Assembly: GCA_029204045.2 (NCBI GenBank)
Contig: CM055072.1
Coordinates: 6,546,682-6,610,681, forward strand
Direction of reading: 5' to 3'
Origin: Tillandsia leiboldiana
Lineage: Eukaryota; Streptophyta; Magnoliopsida; Poales; Bromeliaceae
DNA: 64,000 bases
Both the position numbers and the translations under genes were made by a program. Of the stretch, positions 34,118 to 47,855 are shown piece by piece; position 1 is the stretch's first letter; every line of letters starts with the position of its first letter. Under the pieces are notes generated by a model, which saw only the letters and a program-made list of their open reading frames with translations, made no database searches and was not told the origin of the DNA.

Positions 34118-34476
34118 TGTTGCGTACCTGACTCGTTAAGAGAGAGAAGAAGAGAAAAGAAGGGAAAAGAGAAAGAGATAGTATAGAGAAGAATGCATAG
34201 ATTTAAAATTGAGAGTAGAATTGAGAGAAAGAAGAGAACGGGAGATAGAAAAAAATTTTATAATATCATTCATGTCATATTCTCCTTATCGTCTGCCATT
34301 TTTTTATACTTGCCTAACGTGATTAATTACTTGCCTAACAAGATAACTAACCTATTAACAGAAATTTGAAATTGAAATTCAAATTTTATTGGGCTTGGTC
34401 CTTATCTCCTTCCAATTTTATTCTTATAATCCCTACCTCTAACCCTAATACACTTTTATTTGTGACAGACATAACA
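34118..34476 (-). repeat. 3' LTR of the small gag-only element
   Basis: 359 bp, visibly diverged from the partner by substitutions and small indels in the repeated TAACCTA(T/C)TAACA and purine-rich segments. This makes it older than the 9812-19625 element. Confidence 0.88.
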
Positions 34477-34802
34477 TTCCCCCTCTTCTTTATATGATCC
34501 TTGTCCTCAAGGATCAATGGATAGAAATTGGTGCTAGGTGATGTCATAATCCTCTCAAGTGGCTGCAGCAGCTTCGGATTCCTTATGCAGATAATTCTCA
34601 TCGTAAACTTCCAAAATACCTTTTGTTGCTTGCATAACTTTTAAGGATCGATTAGCGCAGATGTGCCCTGGATATACTTTTTCCCACATTTAAAACATAA
34701 CCCGGCGGCTTTTCGTTGCTCCATGAGTTGCCTATTGACTTGGTACTGGTTAACATTGGTTCTATGCTGATTTGGGTGCTGGAAATGGCCTGATTCCGTA
34801 GA

Positions 34803-35798
34803 TTAGTTGGCATTAACCCCTAGTTGTATCCTAGTTTGTGAATGCGAGGGGTATTGACCTCCCGAGGTCTTAGGAATAATTTTATTCTTCGTATTGATGA
34901 CAGCTAGCGCCCTCTCATATAATTTGGCTTGCTCATAGACCTCCTCTGATGTGTTAGGATTAACTATATCTAGGAAAGGAATCAACTCTTCATTAAACCC
35001 GTTAATGTAGCACGAAATGAAATGCTCTTCAGTTAAGTGGGGGTTGTAATTAAGGAGTTGAGACCTTAGCTCTTCGAAGTTCTCTTGGTACCCTTCAACT
35101 GTTCCAATCTGTTTTAAGTTATAAAATTCCCTGATTAAATACCTTTCCCCTATGTGTGCAAATCGCCTACACAGTGCCTCTGTGAACTCATCCCAAGATA
35201 CAAGCTGTTTATTGATGAAGTATCCTTGCTTCCACATTCTAGCTTTTCCTATCAGATGCATGGCTGCAATACTCAGCAATTGGTGTTGGGGTATTTGGTA
35301 CAATTCAAAATATTGTTCGCAATTCTCCACCCAACTCTTAGGATCTTCTCCTGTAAATGAAGGAAAATCTAACGTTGGATAATGCAGATGTTGATTATGG
35401 TAAAAATTTCGGTTGCTCCATTGCGGTGACTTATCCTCATCTCCCTCGTTTTGCTTCCCTTGAGTTGGTAATGTTCCTTTGCCTTCTCTTATTGTCCAGG
35501 GTGTGTTGCTACTACCTGATTTACTATTATGTGGAATTTGTTGCTCAGATTGTGCTGCCAGGTTTTGAGTTTTGAGGGTGGTTGATTGAGTCGTTAGCAG
35601 CTGCAATAGTTCTTCATGCCTTCTGGTGGATTCGGCCTGCAATGCTTCATATTGTTTATACCCGCTCTCATTTGCTTCTTTAATCTAGGTTGTGAGTCCA
35701 TCTATTTGAGTTTGATACTCGGCACCCATCTGCTGTACCTTTTCTTCTAAAGCATTTATGTGATCATTGAGGTCTCTTAATCTAGTTCCCTCGGCCAT
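34803..35798 (-). pseudogene. gag: Gypsy Gag, broken
   Basis: Read from the ATG at 35796-35798 (MAEGTRLRDLNDH). A short coiled coil follows, then an in-frame TAG at 35685-35687. The core continues with LDFPSFTGEDPKSWVENCEQYF (35255-35190 region), LIGKARMWKQGY and FYNLKQIGTVEGYQENF, typical of the retrotransposon gag domain. TAA at 34803-34805 ends the frame. Beyond it a zinc-knuckle-like CFKCGKK segment survives near 34690, with its last His and Cys in another frame. So there are two stops and one frameshift. Confidence 0.8.
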
Positions 35799-36077
35799 TT
35801 CTATTTCTTCTAAGTAATCCTTGAGATTAAATTTAAATTTGTTGCCCCCTTTTTTCCCTATCTTTACTCCTTATGCGATGTTCAAATCAAGATGGTTGGA
35901 AAGTACCTTTACTTGTTTTGGATAATATGGCTCGGTGAGGATTTCGTGAGAGCGGATCTCTTTCTGATTATCAGATCAATTGGGGTCCTACAGATTTGAG
36001 GATTTGGTATTGTTGCTAGATCTCAACCCGAATAGAGAGCACGTGAGTCTACCACGCCTTTACCCTGGGATCTAACT

Positions 36078-36089
36078 GCTCTGATACCA
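36078..36089 (-). other. Primer-binding site of the small gag-only element
   Basis: TGGTATCAGAGC on the minus strand, 2 bp inside the 5' LTR; initiator Met tRNA type. Confidence 0.85.
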
Positions 36090-36091
36090 AT

Positions 36092-36455
36092 TGTTGCGCA
36101 CCTGACTTTAAGAGAGAGAAGAAGAGAAAAGAAGGAAAAAGAGGAAGAGATAGTATAGAGAAGAATGCATATATTTAAAATTGAGAGTAGAATTGAGAGA
36201 AAGAAGAGAACGAGAGATAGAAAAGAAAATTTTAATACCATTCATGTCATATTCTCATTTTTTTATACTTGCCTAACATGATTACTAACTTGCCTAACAA
36301 GATAACTAACCTACTAACAAGATTACTAACCTAATAACAGAAATTTGAAATTGAAATTCAAATTTTATTGGGCCTGGTCTTTATCCCCTTCCAATTTTAT
36401 TCTCATAATTCCTACCTCTAACCCTAATACACTTTTATTTGTGACAGACATAACA
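36092..36455 (-). repeat. 5' LTR of the small gag-only element
   Basis: 364 bp direct repeat of 34118-34476, with a purine-rich GAGAGAAGAAGAGAAAAGAAG stretch (plus strand, about 36113-36135) near its end. Confidence 0.88.
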
Positions 36456-36460
36456 TAATG

Positions 36461-39400
36461 GTAGTAGTAGGGTTGAACAGTAGTAGAAGAAAAAGGGGAG
36501 ATAAGATGCTGAGGCGGAGTATGAGTAATTTCTGGTGGGAGATCCGAGGGTTGCCCAAATCGGACCATATAGTAGGCCATCTAAAGCAATCCCAGATGTA
36601 CCCAACCATCAAAGGAGGCCCAAGAGCCCAATTATAAATAAGAGTAATGCATTATACAATAAGTATAATGAGGTATAATATCAGAGTAAAATTACTACTA
36701 AACTGAGCATTCAATTCTAAATATAAATACAACTGAATAAAGTTAAAATGAAAACTAGAATAAACATTCGCTATATAATAATTAATTATAAATTTTCTTT
36801 TTATTTATCCTCACCAAAATACAATGTTCACTCTAAAATACAAAATGGGTATAATACCGCTAGACCCTCTAGGTCTCTATACTGCTGGGCTCTTGCCCCT
36901 GCCGTGTGCCTTACCGACTGTATCTGGATCTGTAAAAGTGGAAATCAATAGGGTGTGAGAACTACGAATAGTTTTCAGTGGGTTCATCCACCGAGAAATA
37001 TGGTCTACACCTCTTGGTCTAATGAAAACATTAATAGCAAAATAATAGAGAAAGCTGTAAATGCTATACTAGCATGCAGGTATGAAATAGCTACATTACT
37101 AGTCCATACACAATGCTATAATACTACTAAGCCATGCCACACTATGCTACTCAAATGTACTCCGGCCACTATTCCACTAATCAAGGGTCACAACTAACCC
37201 GACTGCACTCGGTCACTTTCCATTTTCTTTTTAATTTTAGCATTTCGAAAGTATCTCGTCTGACGAGCCCCTGCCCTAGAGTCATGCTCCCAATTGACTA
37301 GTCTCAAATCCAAAGGCGCATTTTACATTTACTTTTTGCTTTTAAAAACTTTCTGCTTTTATTTGTTATGACCTCTACTTAGCCTACTAGCTAATTAGAT
37401 CCTATTTGCTCACCTACCAATCATGTGCACATTCTCTATACCACATGTCCCGAACCGTCCATTGATCGGTTCCACATCTCAATATCTCATGAAGAGCCCG
37501 AATAGTCAAGCTACTCTCTAATCGGTGGGCCCACGGCATCGAGAGTGATCAGCATCACCACACCCGCTAGTCACTTGGAGTCGAGGAGGATCGGCATCTC
37601 CAAGCACTGCACAGTCACTTGGTGTCGAGAGGGATCGGCATCACCAAGCACTATATAGGGAGTCGAGGGTGATCGACATCTCCCCTGGGAGTCGAGGGTG
37701 ATCAACATCTCCCGTCACTGTACTAGGAGTCGAGGGTGATCGACATCTCCCATTACTGTACTGGGAATTGAGGGTGATCGACATCTCTCGTCACTGTACT
37801 GGGAGTCGAGGGTAATTGGCATCTCCCGCTAAGCCATTCCGAAATGTCGCGACTTTAGTCACTGTCTCTCCTTAGGTTCCATGACTCAGGACTATAACAT
37901 ATGTCCCATGGAAATTAACTTGTTATCTTAATTTCATTTACTTTATAACCCTTTCAGAAGTATCTCGCCCGATGGGCCCCTGCCCTAGGAGTTGTTCTCC
38001 CATATGACGAGTCTTAAATCCGAAAGGCACGTTTTACATTCTCTTTTACTTTTCTCTTTTACTTTCCTCTTTTACTCTAGGTTATTAACTCTAGAATGGT
38101 TAGGATGCCCCAAGAACACAAATTTAGGTTAAAGTTCTTTTATTTACCCACTTTGCACATTCGACCCTAAGTTCTTTAATCTAGGGTTACAAGATATCCC
38201 AAAGACACCAATTCACTTATGCTTTTCTCATCAAGCCGTAGGATGCCATGATGTCCCAAGGACACCAATTTGCTCATATGACACTTAGCCTAGAGTTCAT
38301 TAACTCTATATTCTCATATCACACTTAACCTAGAGTTCATTGACTCTATATTCTCATATCACACTTAACCTAGAGTTCATTGACTCTATATTCTAATTTA
38401 GAGTTTATACTTTATATGCTTGCCTTAGATTTTTTCTAAGTTAAATGTCACTTAATTTTTTATTTAGATTCTTCCTAAGTCCAATGCCACATAATTCAAT
38501 TTAGGCTTTTCTCCTAAGTTTCATGTCATATAAAGTTTGGCCTAAATTTTTCCTAAGCCTATTTTCATGCAAAGGTAACCTACATCTAGGTTTTCTTGTT
38601 CACATATATGCAAGGCTAAACCTTGAAAATTCACTTTTCACCACTTAGGGCTAAAACCTTAATTCTTACACATATACACATGCACTAAATGCATTTACTG
38701 TTACACTATACTTCTAAATCATAGAAAAAGAAAGGAAAAAGAGATGAGTTTACCCTTTTTGGTGAAATCCCCCACCTTTTTGTCCTCTTGTTAGAACTTG
38801 GGCTTGATCCACTATTTTTCTAAGAAAATCCTATTTAATCCCTAAAAATGGGATAAAAATCTATAAAATATCAATAAGTCTCTTCTAAAGCCCATAGAAC
38901 TCGAAAATGCTAAAACCTTAGAAGTTTACCTCTTATTTTTGACCCAAAGCATGGAGAAGAAACCTCCTTCTAGCTCCCAGAACCTCCTTTGGAAGTATCC
39001 TTCAAGTCTCTTGTCTCACAATAGATCAATCCCTCCAATCCTCCAAGTTAGGGTTTCCTCTCCCAAGCTTCTAGAGAGAAAAGAAGAGAGAAATGAGGAG
39101 GGGTAGTGGAAATTGTGTTTTGCTGTGAAAGGGGTGTGTTTTAAACTGGGCTAGCCCCACTTAAACCCCTATATTAACCATGGTTAAACCACTCTACACG
39201 TGTTGTCGGGGGCTTGGGGTATCGGTACACGGGTTGAGATACCTATACGCGGGCTCTAGTACCGGTACGCGAGGTCCAATACCGGTACGTCTCCCCCGAT
39301 TCCTCAAAATCTGAGAGCTGAATTTTTCAGCCTTCAATAGGGTTCTGGTACGTGCCTTGAGGTACTGATACGCCATACAATACTTGTAGTTTTTTTCAGA

Positions 39401-39823
39401 CTTTGGTTTTTCAAGCTCGCTTTCCTATTCAACTTTGGTCTAGATGCCTTTTGCTTCGAACCAAGCTTGCTCTAGATTTTGTTTAATCATATTTTTAAAC
39501 GTACTCATGGTGTCTTATCCGCATTTTACTACTTTAGCAAAAACCGGCGCATTATATCGGATGTAGCCGGGGTTCCACAGGGCGACGCTGGGGAGTCTTC
39601 GAGGTACTCTGGCGCCGACGGAAGCGTTGAAAAATCGCGGCGGCGACGGGTCAAGGAGTGCACCCGCACAGCACAAAAAAAAATGGGTTCGTGGGAAATT
39701 CGTGGCTCGACGACGTATAGGGCGTCGGCGGTTCACATGGGTGGCTCCGGAGGGTTCTCCGGTGCCCACAGTCGTCGGCGGGAAGCCGCGGTGGTGGCGG
39801 TTTGAAGGTGTAACACTATAATA
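36461..39823 (-). repeat. Decayed gypsy-LTR-like sequence
   Basis: No gene seen. Landmarks occur in the order of the minus-strand gypsy LTRs: GGGTGTGAGAACTACGAATAG with TTTTCAGTGGGTTC at about 36952-36990 (compare 43347-43390), a hairpin array (37574-37827), three copies of ACACTTAACCTAGAGTTCAT (38280-38395), a CT-rich block, and GGTATCGGTACACGGG / AGTACCGGTACGCG repeats (39215-39300). Boundaries and duplication are not visible. The left 250 bp may be plain intergenic DNA. Confidence 0.5.
37574..37827. repeat. Hairpin array with conserved loop and changing stems
   Basis: Seven units of about 40 bp around a loop like TCGAGGGTGATCGACAT. Arms: CTTGGAG/CTCCAAG (37574-37604), CTTGGTG/CACCAAG (37618-37648), GGGAG/CTCCC (37658-37684, 37687-37713, 37801-37827) and GGAG/CTCC (37726-37750). 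One unit (about 37762-37788) has lost pairing. The A-T to T-A swap between the first two units changes both arms by transversion. Confidence 0.78.
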
Positions 39824-40863
39824 TTCGTGAAATTTGAATTTAAATTAATTTTCTGGTATTTCTGTAATTCAAAATTTTAAATTTTTGGGGTATTCACGAA
39901 GATGTACCGAATGTGACCTAACAAGATCCAAACTCGACGAAGTAAACACGCCACTTAATCGGTCTCGTCGAGTTGAATGACGTGGTGTCATCCGTTTTCA
40001 TGTTTGGCGAGTCGAAAACATCAAAAAACATGAGAAAGAATAGTGTTCACTGAAGAAGAGACTAATACGACCTAACAAGACCTAATCGCGACGAAACAAA
40101 ATCACTACTTGATAGGTCTCGTCGAGCTGAACATCGTAGCGATGTCCGTTTTTGTGTTCGGCAACCTGAAAGTCTCAAAAAATGTGAAAAATAGTATTTT
40201 TCAGAGTATTCATGCAAGAAACCCAATATTTTATGCATGAAATTACACCAAACTTCTTGGGGAAGGGCATTTCTGCATTATTCATCTACAGTAAGTGACC
40301 CAAGTCAAAATTCAAGGTTTTCGGGGACCAAACAACATTTTATTCAATTGATTATGAAAGCAAACTTAGGGTTGCTCTTAAAAACCCTAGCCGCAGACTC
40401 AGGTAACCCTAATCCCCTCACCATGCCTTTTTCCATCCTCTATGGTCATCCTCGAGAAGTGCCATCGCCGGTCGCCGCCTGGCTTCGTTGAAAAAGAGAA
40501 GAAGACTCACCCTTCTTCTTGGTTCTCGGGTTGGATGGAGGAGGGAAGCAACAAACATCACCATCTTGCACCCAACTTCATCTGTGGCCTCTATATTCAT
40601 TAGGAGACCATCCCTAGGGAGCGCCGACGCTTCCCGCCGTCGGCCAACCACCTAGCTAGCTTCCCTGCACTGAGAGCAACCTCTCTATACCTTTGCATAT
40701 GTCCTAAGCCTATTGGAGTTCTCTTTTTCCATCCTTGCTCTCATTGCGGCCCGAGTTAGAGATTTCAGTCATCCGCTGCTCCCCGACGCTGGCGCTGGAG
40801 CAGGAGGAACCCCTGGCACATCCCTCAAGCCCCTGCCACTAATGGTTGCCTTTAGTTCTCACT
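39824..40863 (+). repeat. Fragment of a gypsy LTR related to 24150-28510
   Basis: Starts TGTAACACTATAATATTCGTG after a purine-poor junction. It contains two copies of a block with GACCTAACAAGA and TAGGTCTCGTCGAG (39912-40150) that resembles TGATAGGTTTCGTCGAG at 24709 in the chromodomain gypsy LTR, and later AAAACCCTAGCCGC and a GC-richer leader. The right end is unclear near the GA repeat. Apparent ORFs at 40237-40991 are not supported. Confidence 0.45.

Positions 40864-40946
<83 letters not shown>
40864..40946. repeat. (GA)n microsatellite
   Basis: About 83 bp of GAGA with a few AAAG interruptions at its left end. Confidence 0.95.
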
Positions 40947-42460
<1,514 letters not shown>

Positions 42461-42465
42461 TATAT

Positions 42466-42762
<297 letters not shown>

Positions 42763-43981
42763 TTGACAACTGTTCACTCTCCGATTGACAACTGTTGCTC
42801 CTACAAGGTTGGTTATGATTAGCGGGACGAGTCTCACTGTCACGCCCCGGGGTCGAAACTGCGACCCGGGCTCGCCAACAGATCCGCCACCTATGCCAAA
42901 CCCGCATAGGCGAAGCGTCCTACCTGCAAAAAGAACTACAGCTAACAGATATCAGAGCTAAAAGATAAAACTGCTGTAGAATAAAATCAACCACTGTACA
43001 ACTGAAGATAAAACAACAAGGTCCATCTCCCAAAAATGATAATCATACATTAACCTCGAGTACAAAACTCATAGCTCAACAGGGAGATATCTCAAATAAA
43101 ACATCAGTGTACAAGCTCTCAATACATCATATCCTCACTACATCAGTCTCTCAAAAGAGGAAATAAATACCAATCTACCGACTATACTGAAGATCTCCTC
43201 CAAAGGGGGTACCGCTACTCTCCAAAGATGGGTCTGGATCTAGCTCGCTACTCCCTCACCACGCACAGCAACCACAGAACGGCAACACCCGCCAAGACTC
43301 TGCAAAACAAAGAGGAGAAAGGACAAAAGGGGGAAAACCCCCAACGGGCGTGAGAACTACGCAATAAGGGAGTTCTCAGTGGGTATCGCCACTAGGCCCG
43401 ACGATCTGCCCACCAAGACTACTAGAGGCAAAAGATAACCGATGCAGTAAAACTGAAAGAAGAAGCTGGAAACACTCTACAGCTACCATGCCTCTATCCA
43501 AATGCTCAAATGGGGAAACTCTGATGAAGATATGCAACACTCGCACACGAGGTGCTCAATCGACCCAATCGAGCTGACTGCCACATCGGGTCCAGTCAAA
43601 CCTGCGCCCACCTACAACCACCTCCCGCTGACGGGCAGGAATTACGTAGGGCGTCCAAACGGACTAACTCGCTATCGAGTAGTGGCTCATGCAGGCTATA
43701 GTCAAATCCATGCCCTCTCTCTCTCAGAACGGAAAGACTCAAGATGCTCAACCTCTCACACAATGGTCAAAGAACTCACAACGACCACGGGACCACCGTC
43801 AAACCCCGAACGGTTCCCAACAATACTAGCACTGGTCTAAACACAGCTACTAGACTCCACTCGGTCCCCCAGGCACGAGTGTAACAAAAAGTATCTGCCT
43901 GAATAAACCCAATCGATAGACCAGTAATCACTGGTACCGCCTTCTCTGCTGTCGAACTCTAGATCTCAATCGCGGGATACA

Positions 43982-44091
43982 GACCGACTTCGGACCGGTA
44001 CGGTCGCATCCCAAAGTAAGTAACAGATCGGCATCGAACCGTCCGATCGCACACAAAAGTAAGTAACAGACTGGCATCGATCCGTCCAGTC
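43982..44091 (-). repeat. Hairpin array in the solo LTR
   Basis: Three units written on the plus strand: GACCG/CGGTC (43982-44005), GATCGG/CCGATC (44026-44048) and GACTGG/CCAGTC (44069-44091). The last two share the 11-base loop CATCGAWCCGT, and all are followed by GCA. Related LTRs keep the latter two units (53351-53416, 61267-61332). They lie about 1.9 kb downstream of the TATA box, as does the array at 12628-12850. Confidence 0.7.
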
Positions 44092-45952
44092 GCACACTCC
44101 GGAGTGGCACTCGAGGGGAGCGACCCACACGAGTAAAGTAACTCTGTCATCAGTATCACAAGTATCTCTGTGTCGAGTATCACTGTATAGCAGGACTGGA
44201 TCACGACTCTGATCAAAGTGGAAAAACTCGTCCACTAAAGGGAAACCCGATCCCTAAACGGATATAACAGTAAATGATAAGTGGAAACTCCATCCACTAG
44301 AGGAAAGTCTAATACCCAATCTGATACATCAATAAATATCCGGTCAACCGCCCAATATCCGCGGTTGCCGCAATACCCTGCCGTCCATAACCAAAGTACA
44401 ATAACCGACCTCCGGTCAACCGCCCAAAGTCCGCGGTCACCGCCAAAACCCTGCCAGCCGCAATCCAGCACAACCCGTCCCTGTCACCAATGTCCCTGCT
44501 ACACTACCCCAGACCCCTGCTCGCACCCGAGCAACACAGACCGCCTGACTAACAAGAAGGAGAAAGGAATAACATGGTTTCTCCTAAGTCAAGTTCCAAT
44601 ATGTAGTGCAGCAGTAAAAGATGGCCTAACTATATGTCCATACACATATGTCCATACAAGCATGCATTTGTCCTCAAGAAGAATAAGGAAAATAAACCTC
44701 ATGCCAGAATTAGCAATGACCATACCTGTCCATGATTTTCGATCCATAATCACTCCTTGGAGTAGAACCTGCACATAACTACATAATCCTATCCCATTGT
44801 ATAAACCAGCCTCATAAAAGGGTTATATGCTAACATGGCATGATAATTAATCATATGGGGTAACCTTGCCTTAGGTAAGCTTCCACTAATCATCAACATA
44901 AATGTCTGATTAATACCATTGTCATAATATGAATAATTAACTTGCAATTCCCATAAATCAACATTGTTAAGCTTACCAATCAATCCCAGGTATTGTACCC
45001 TACACCTGCATGCAATTCTAACATATAGAGTTAGAGAACCGTCCACCGGTTCTCGGAACAAAGCACCCACCTGAAAAGCTGACTGTCCAAAGCCCAACAG
45101 CTGAAAACACCAGATAACTCTAATCCCTTGCTCCAATAAGTTCAGCACACCCGTAACTCTCCTGGCACAACACAAAGTCCACTATTACACATACATTCCA
45201 AAATCTGCTCTCACACACACATACAACAACAGTCCCAAAAATGCTTAATTTTCACCTGTAGCAAAAGCCCAGAAAATTCCCAGAAAAATATCACCGCGAT
45301 CCTCGCGTCGATAGCTTCGCAACGGTAGCTTGTACGCCCAAATCTGAGTTCGGTAAGCCAAGATATAAATTCGACAAGGTGGTACACTCATACAAAAATC
45401 TGTATTAAAACTGTACACTGTTCACTGAGAAAACAGTAATTTTCACCTCTGATGAAATCTCAGAAAAATCCAAGAAAAATACGAGCGCATTCCTTACGAT
45501 CTGTAGATGAAAAAGTTGTATAAGCTCGTTTCCGGCTGACGCTTGTGCGCAAAGATATGGCCAAAACACCTCGATGCTGTCCCACAAAGCCAAACAGAAA
45601 AAGGGTCACAGTGTTGCCTCGGGATCCATGCCAAAAACTCGAAACAGGAAAGCGCGATCAATACGAAAGATGAAGCCCTACCTCTTAGGAGTCTGTCGGC
45701 GCAAGAATCACTGCAAAATGATCTCGGGGTAGCCCAGGGGAGCCAAAACACTGCCGCTGCGCCGAAGAAGAACACTAGAAAGCAACATCGCGCCGCACCG
45801 TAAAATCCAGAACCTCGGGATGCGTGCTCCTAAAATCGTAGAACTTGGCAGGAAGATCAAGAATTAAGAGTTGAACAAGTCTTCTTCAAGGTGCTCGGGC
45901 AGATGGTGCGTGGGCAGAGAGAAAAGAGCCAAAGAAGAGGGCTCGGGCTGCC

Positions 45953-45960
45953 TATTTATA
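45953..45960 (-). promoter_or_regulatory. TATA box of the solo LTR
   Basis: TATAAATA on the minus strand, about 1.0 kb into the LTR. The two LTRs further right have TATTTAAA at the matching place (55295-55302 and about 63187). Confidence 0.7.
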
Positions 45961-47210
45961 GGCTGAGGAAACAATTGGAAAAATTCCCATTGTGTCCCAA
46001 CTTTCGGGCGCCCGGTCCGGTCCGCCCGAATTCGGGCGCGCACAGTGCGGCCCGGCCCGCCAAGTTTCGGGCGCGCACAGTGCGGCCCGGTCCACCACAC
46101 AGCTCAGTCCACTACTCCCCCGGGCCCCACTGCACCCGGTGCACCTGCGCCCGCAAATGGCGACGCGACACGTGGCCCGGCAACCCGTGCACCACGCACG
46201 TCGCGCCGTGGACCGCGCACGTCGCGGCTGACCCGGGCCGTACGGCCACCTGCCCCGCCGTACGGCCACCTGCCCCGGTCACCCACTCCACCGGTTGCGT
46301 GGACCGGGAGCACAACACCGAACCAATCACCTCACGCCACGTGTCCACCCGGTCTACCGTGCACCCGGGCCCAATTTCAGTGGACCGCGCCCGCTGAACC
46401 GGCCAACCGGAGAGCGCCACGTGGCCCGCCCCCGGTGCACGACCTCCGCGGTGGACCGCGCGCCTGCCCGCGCGCTCAGCCGCCTGCCCGCGCCCTCAGC
46501 CGCCTGCCCGCGGCCGCCAAACGCCTGCCCGAGGCTGCGCCGCCGCCCGCCGACGCTGCCCGCCGCCGCCGGCCGCCGCCGGCGATCGCCGGAAATACTA
46601 TTCCGGCATGAACAGCACCCGCAAGCTCAAAAACAGTAAGTAATTAGCCCATCTTGACCGTTTTCGCGCGCTGATTCCAAATCCGGCGTCCATTTTGCCA
46701 AATTCCAATCCTATAATTTGCCGGAGGCTCCCGGAAAGGTATTTTTAATCCGAATTCCGCGCCGAGCCTAAATTTGATATCCACTCCACGCGTAAACTCT
46801 TCTAAACATCCGATGGGGTCCCCCGATTACCTACGAGATCCATTTTAAGCCCCGAGTCCATCTCTTGTGTCCAAATTGGCGCGCGAACACCGCCGACATG
46901 CCACGTAGGCTTCCAGAAGCTGCTGGTCACACTGTAGAAGCCCTGCAAAGATCCGGGTCACCACACTCACTTTGACTGGTGCTTGTGAGTGTGCTTTATT
47001 TTGACGAGAACATCAGGACTTATAGGAAGGAGGAATGTGACACCCTTAGGATTTGAAATAGTCCTATACATAAAATATAATATGGTCAAATCTTTTAATC
47101 TGGCTATATTATTTTGGATAGTAGCTACACCCAAGAGATTAAAAGGGTTAAGTGTGTTAAAGTTAGAATAGTTTTAGGATGGGTGAGTCTTTGGAAAGCA
47201 GGGAGTCATA

Positions 47211-47465
47211 GTAACCCTCGCCGAAGGTGGAGAGGTCCGCGATGAGGCGGGATTTGAGGGCGGAAACATGGGCGAGGGCAGCGAAGGTGGGAAACAGGGC
47301 GTCAAAGTCATTTGTGACTCTCTTCAAAGGCGGAAAGGTCGGCGATGAGGCGAGATTTAATAGCGGCGCCAAGGACAAGGGCGGCGAAGGTGGGAAACGA
47401 GGCGTCATAGGGACTCTCAACGAAGACAGAGAGGTCGGCGATGAGGCGAAATATGAGGGCGATAC
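47211..47465. repeat. Minisatellite, about 95-105 bp period
   Basis: Units share GAGGTCGGCGATGAGGCG (47231, about 47335, 47430) and GGCGAAGGTGGGAAAC. The array borders the Cassandra copies and forms the target of the complete one; pieces continue at 47766-47855 and 48439-48500. Confidence 0.7.
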
Positions 47466-47855
47466 TGTGACGCCCCAACTTCCTAGGGGGTCGCCCATTC
47501 TAGAACTATTCTAGCTCTAGCACGCTTAACTCTCTTAACCTCTTGGGTCTTACTACCACCCAAAATGCTATAGCCAGGTTAAGAGATTTTGTCCTATTAT
47601 ATTATTTATATATATGACTAATACACATTTCGGGGGTGTCACATTTTTCCCCCCTTTAAGCCATGACGTCCTCGTCAAGCTCAAAGACACTCACAAGCAC
47701 CAGGCGATGCGAGACTCATCTCGCTAGCCTTAGCCGACCTTATGGGGACCAGCACTCCACCCAGGCAAGGGCGGCGAAGGTGGGAAACGAGGCGTCATAG
47801 TGACTCTCAACGAAGACAGAGAGGTCGGCGATGAGGCGAAAGTTAAGGGCGGTAC
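47466..47855 (-). mobile_element. Extra Cassandra LTR and half internal region, in a tandem duplication
   Basis: LTR 47466-47643 (178 bp), internal fragment 47644-47765 ending in CTCCACCCAG, then a copy of the minisatellite flank (47766-47855). The flank from 47376 and the LTR from 47466 repeat at 47766 and 47856, an offset of exactly 390 bp. So a 390-bp segment (flank, LTR, half internal) was duplicated after the insertion. Few differences separate the copies. Confidence 0.8.

Larger units (their letters stand above)
34118..36455 (-). mobile_element. Small gag-only gypsy retrotransposon, complete, duplication TAATG
   Basis: 2338 bp on the minus strand. LTRs of 364 bp (36092-36455) and 359 bp (34118-34476) begin TGTTATGTCTGTCAC and end CAGGTRCGCAACA. 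PBS lies at 36078-36089, a decayed gag in the middle, and the PPT (AAGAAGAGGGGGA on the minus strand) directly before the 3' LTR at 34477-34489. TAATG at 34113-34117 and 36456-36460 is the duplication. No pol. Size and content match the TR-GAG class. Confidence 0.9.
42838..46965 (-). mobile_element. Solo gypsy LTR, 4128 bp, duplication CTCAC
   Basis: On the minus strand from TGTGGTGACCCGGATC to CGGGGCGTGACA. CTCAC lies on both sides (42833-42837, 46966-46970), so a full element inserted and its LTRs recombined, leaving one. Same family as 52199-56724 and 60119-64000, and a relative of the gag-only element. TATA box at 45953-45960; GC-rich U3 with G-boxes at 46140-46440; hairpins at 43982-44091 and at about 44344-44450. 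The open frames in the U3 are compositional. Confidence 0.93.

Noticed and set aside
37574..37827. CRISPR-like array of palindromic repeats
   Set aside because: Eukaryotic retroelement context, stems differ between units, no constant repeat with unique spacers, no cas genes.
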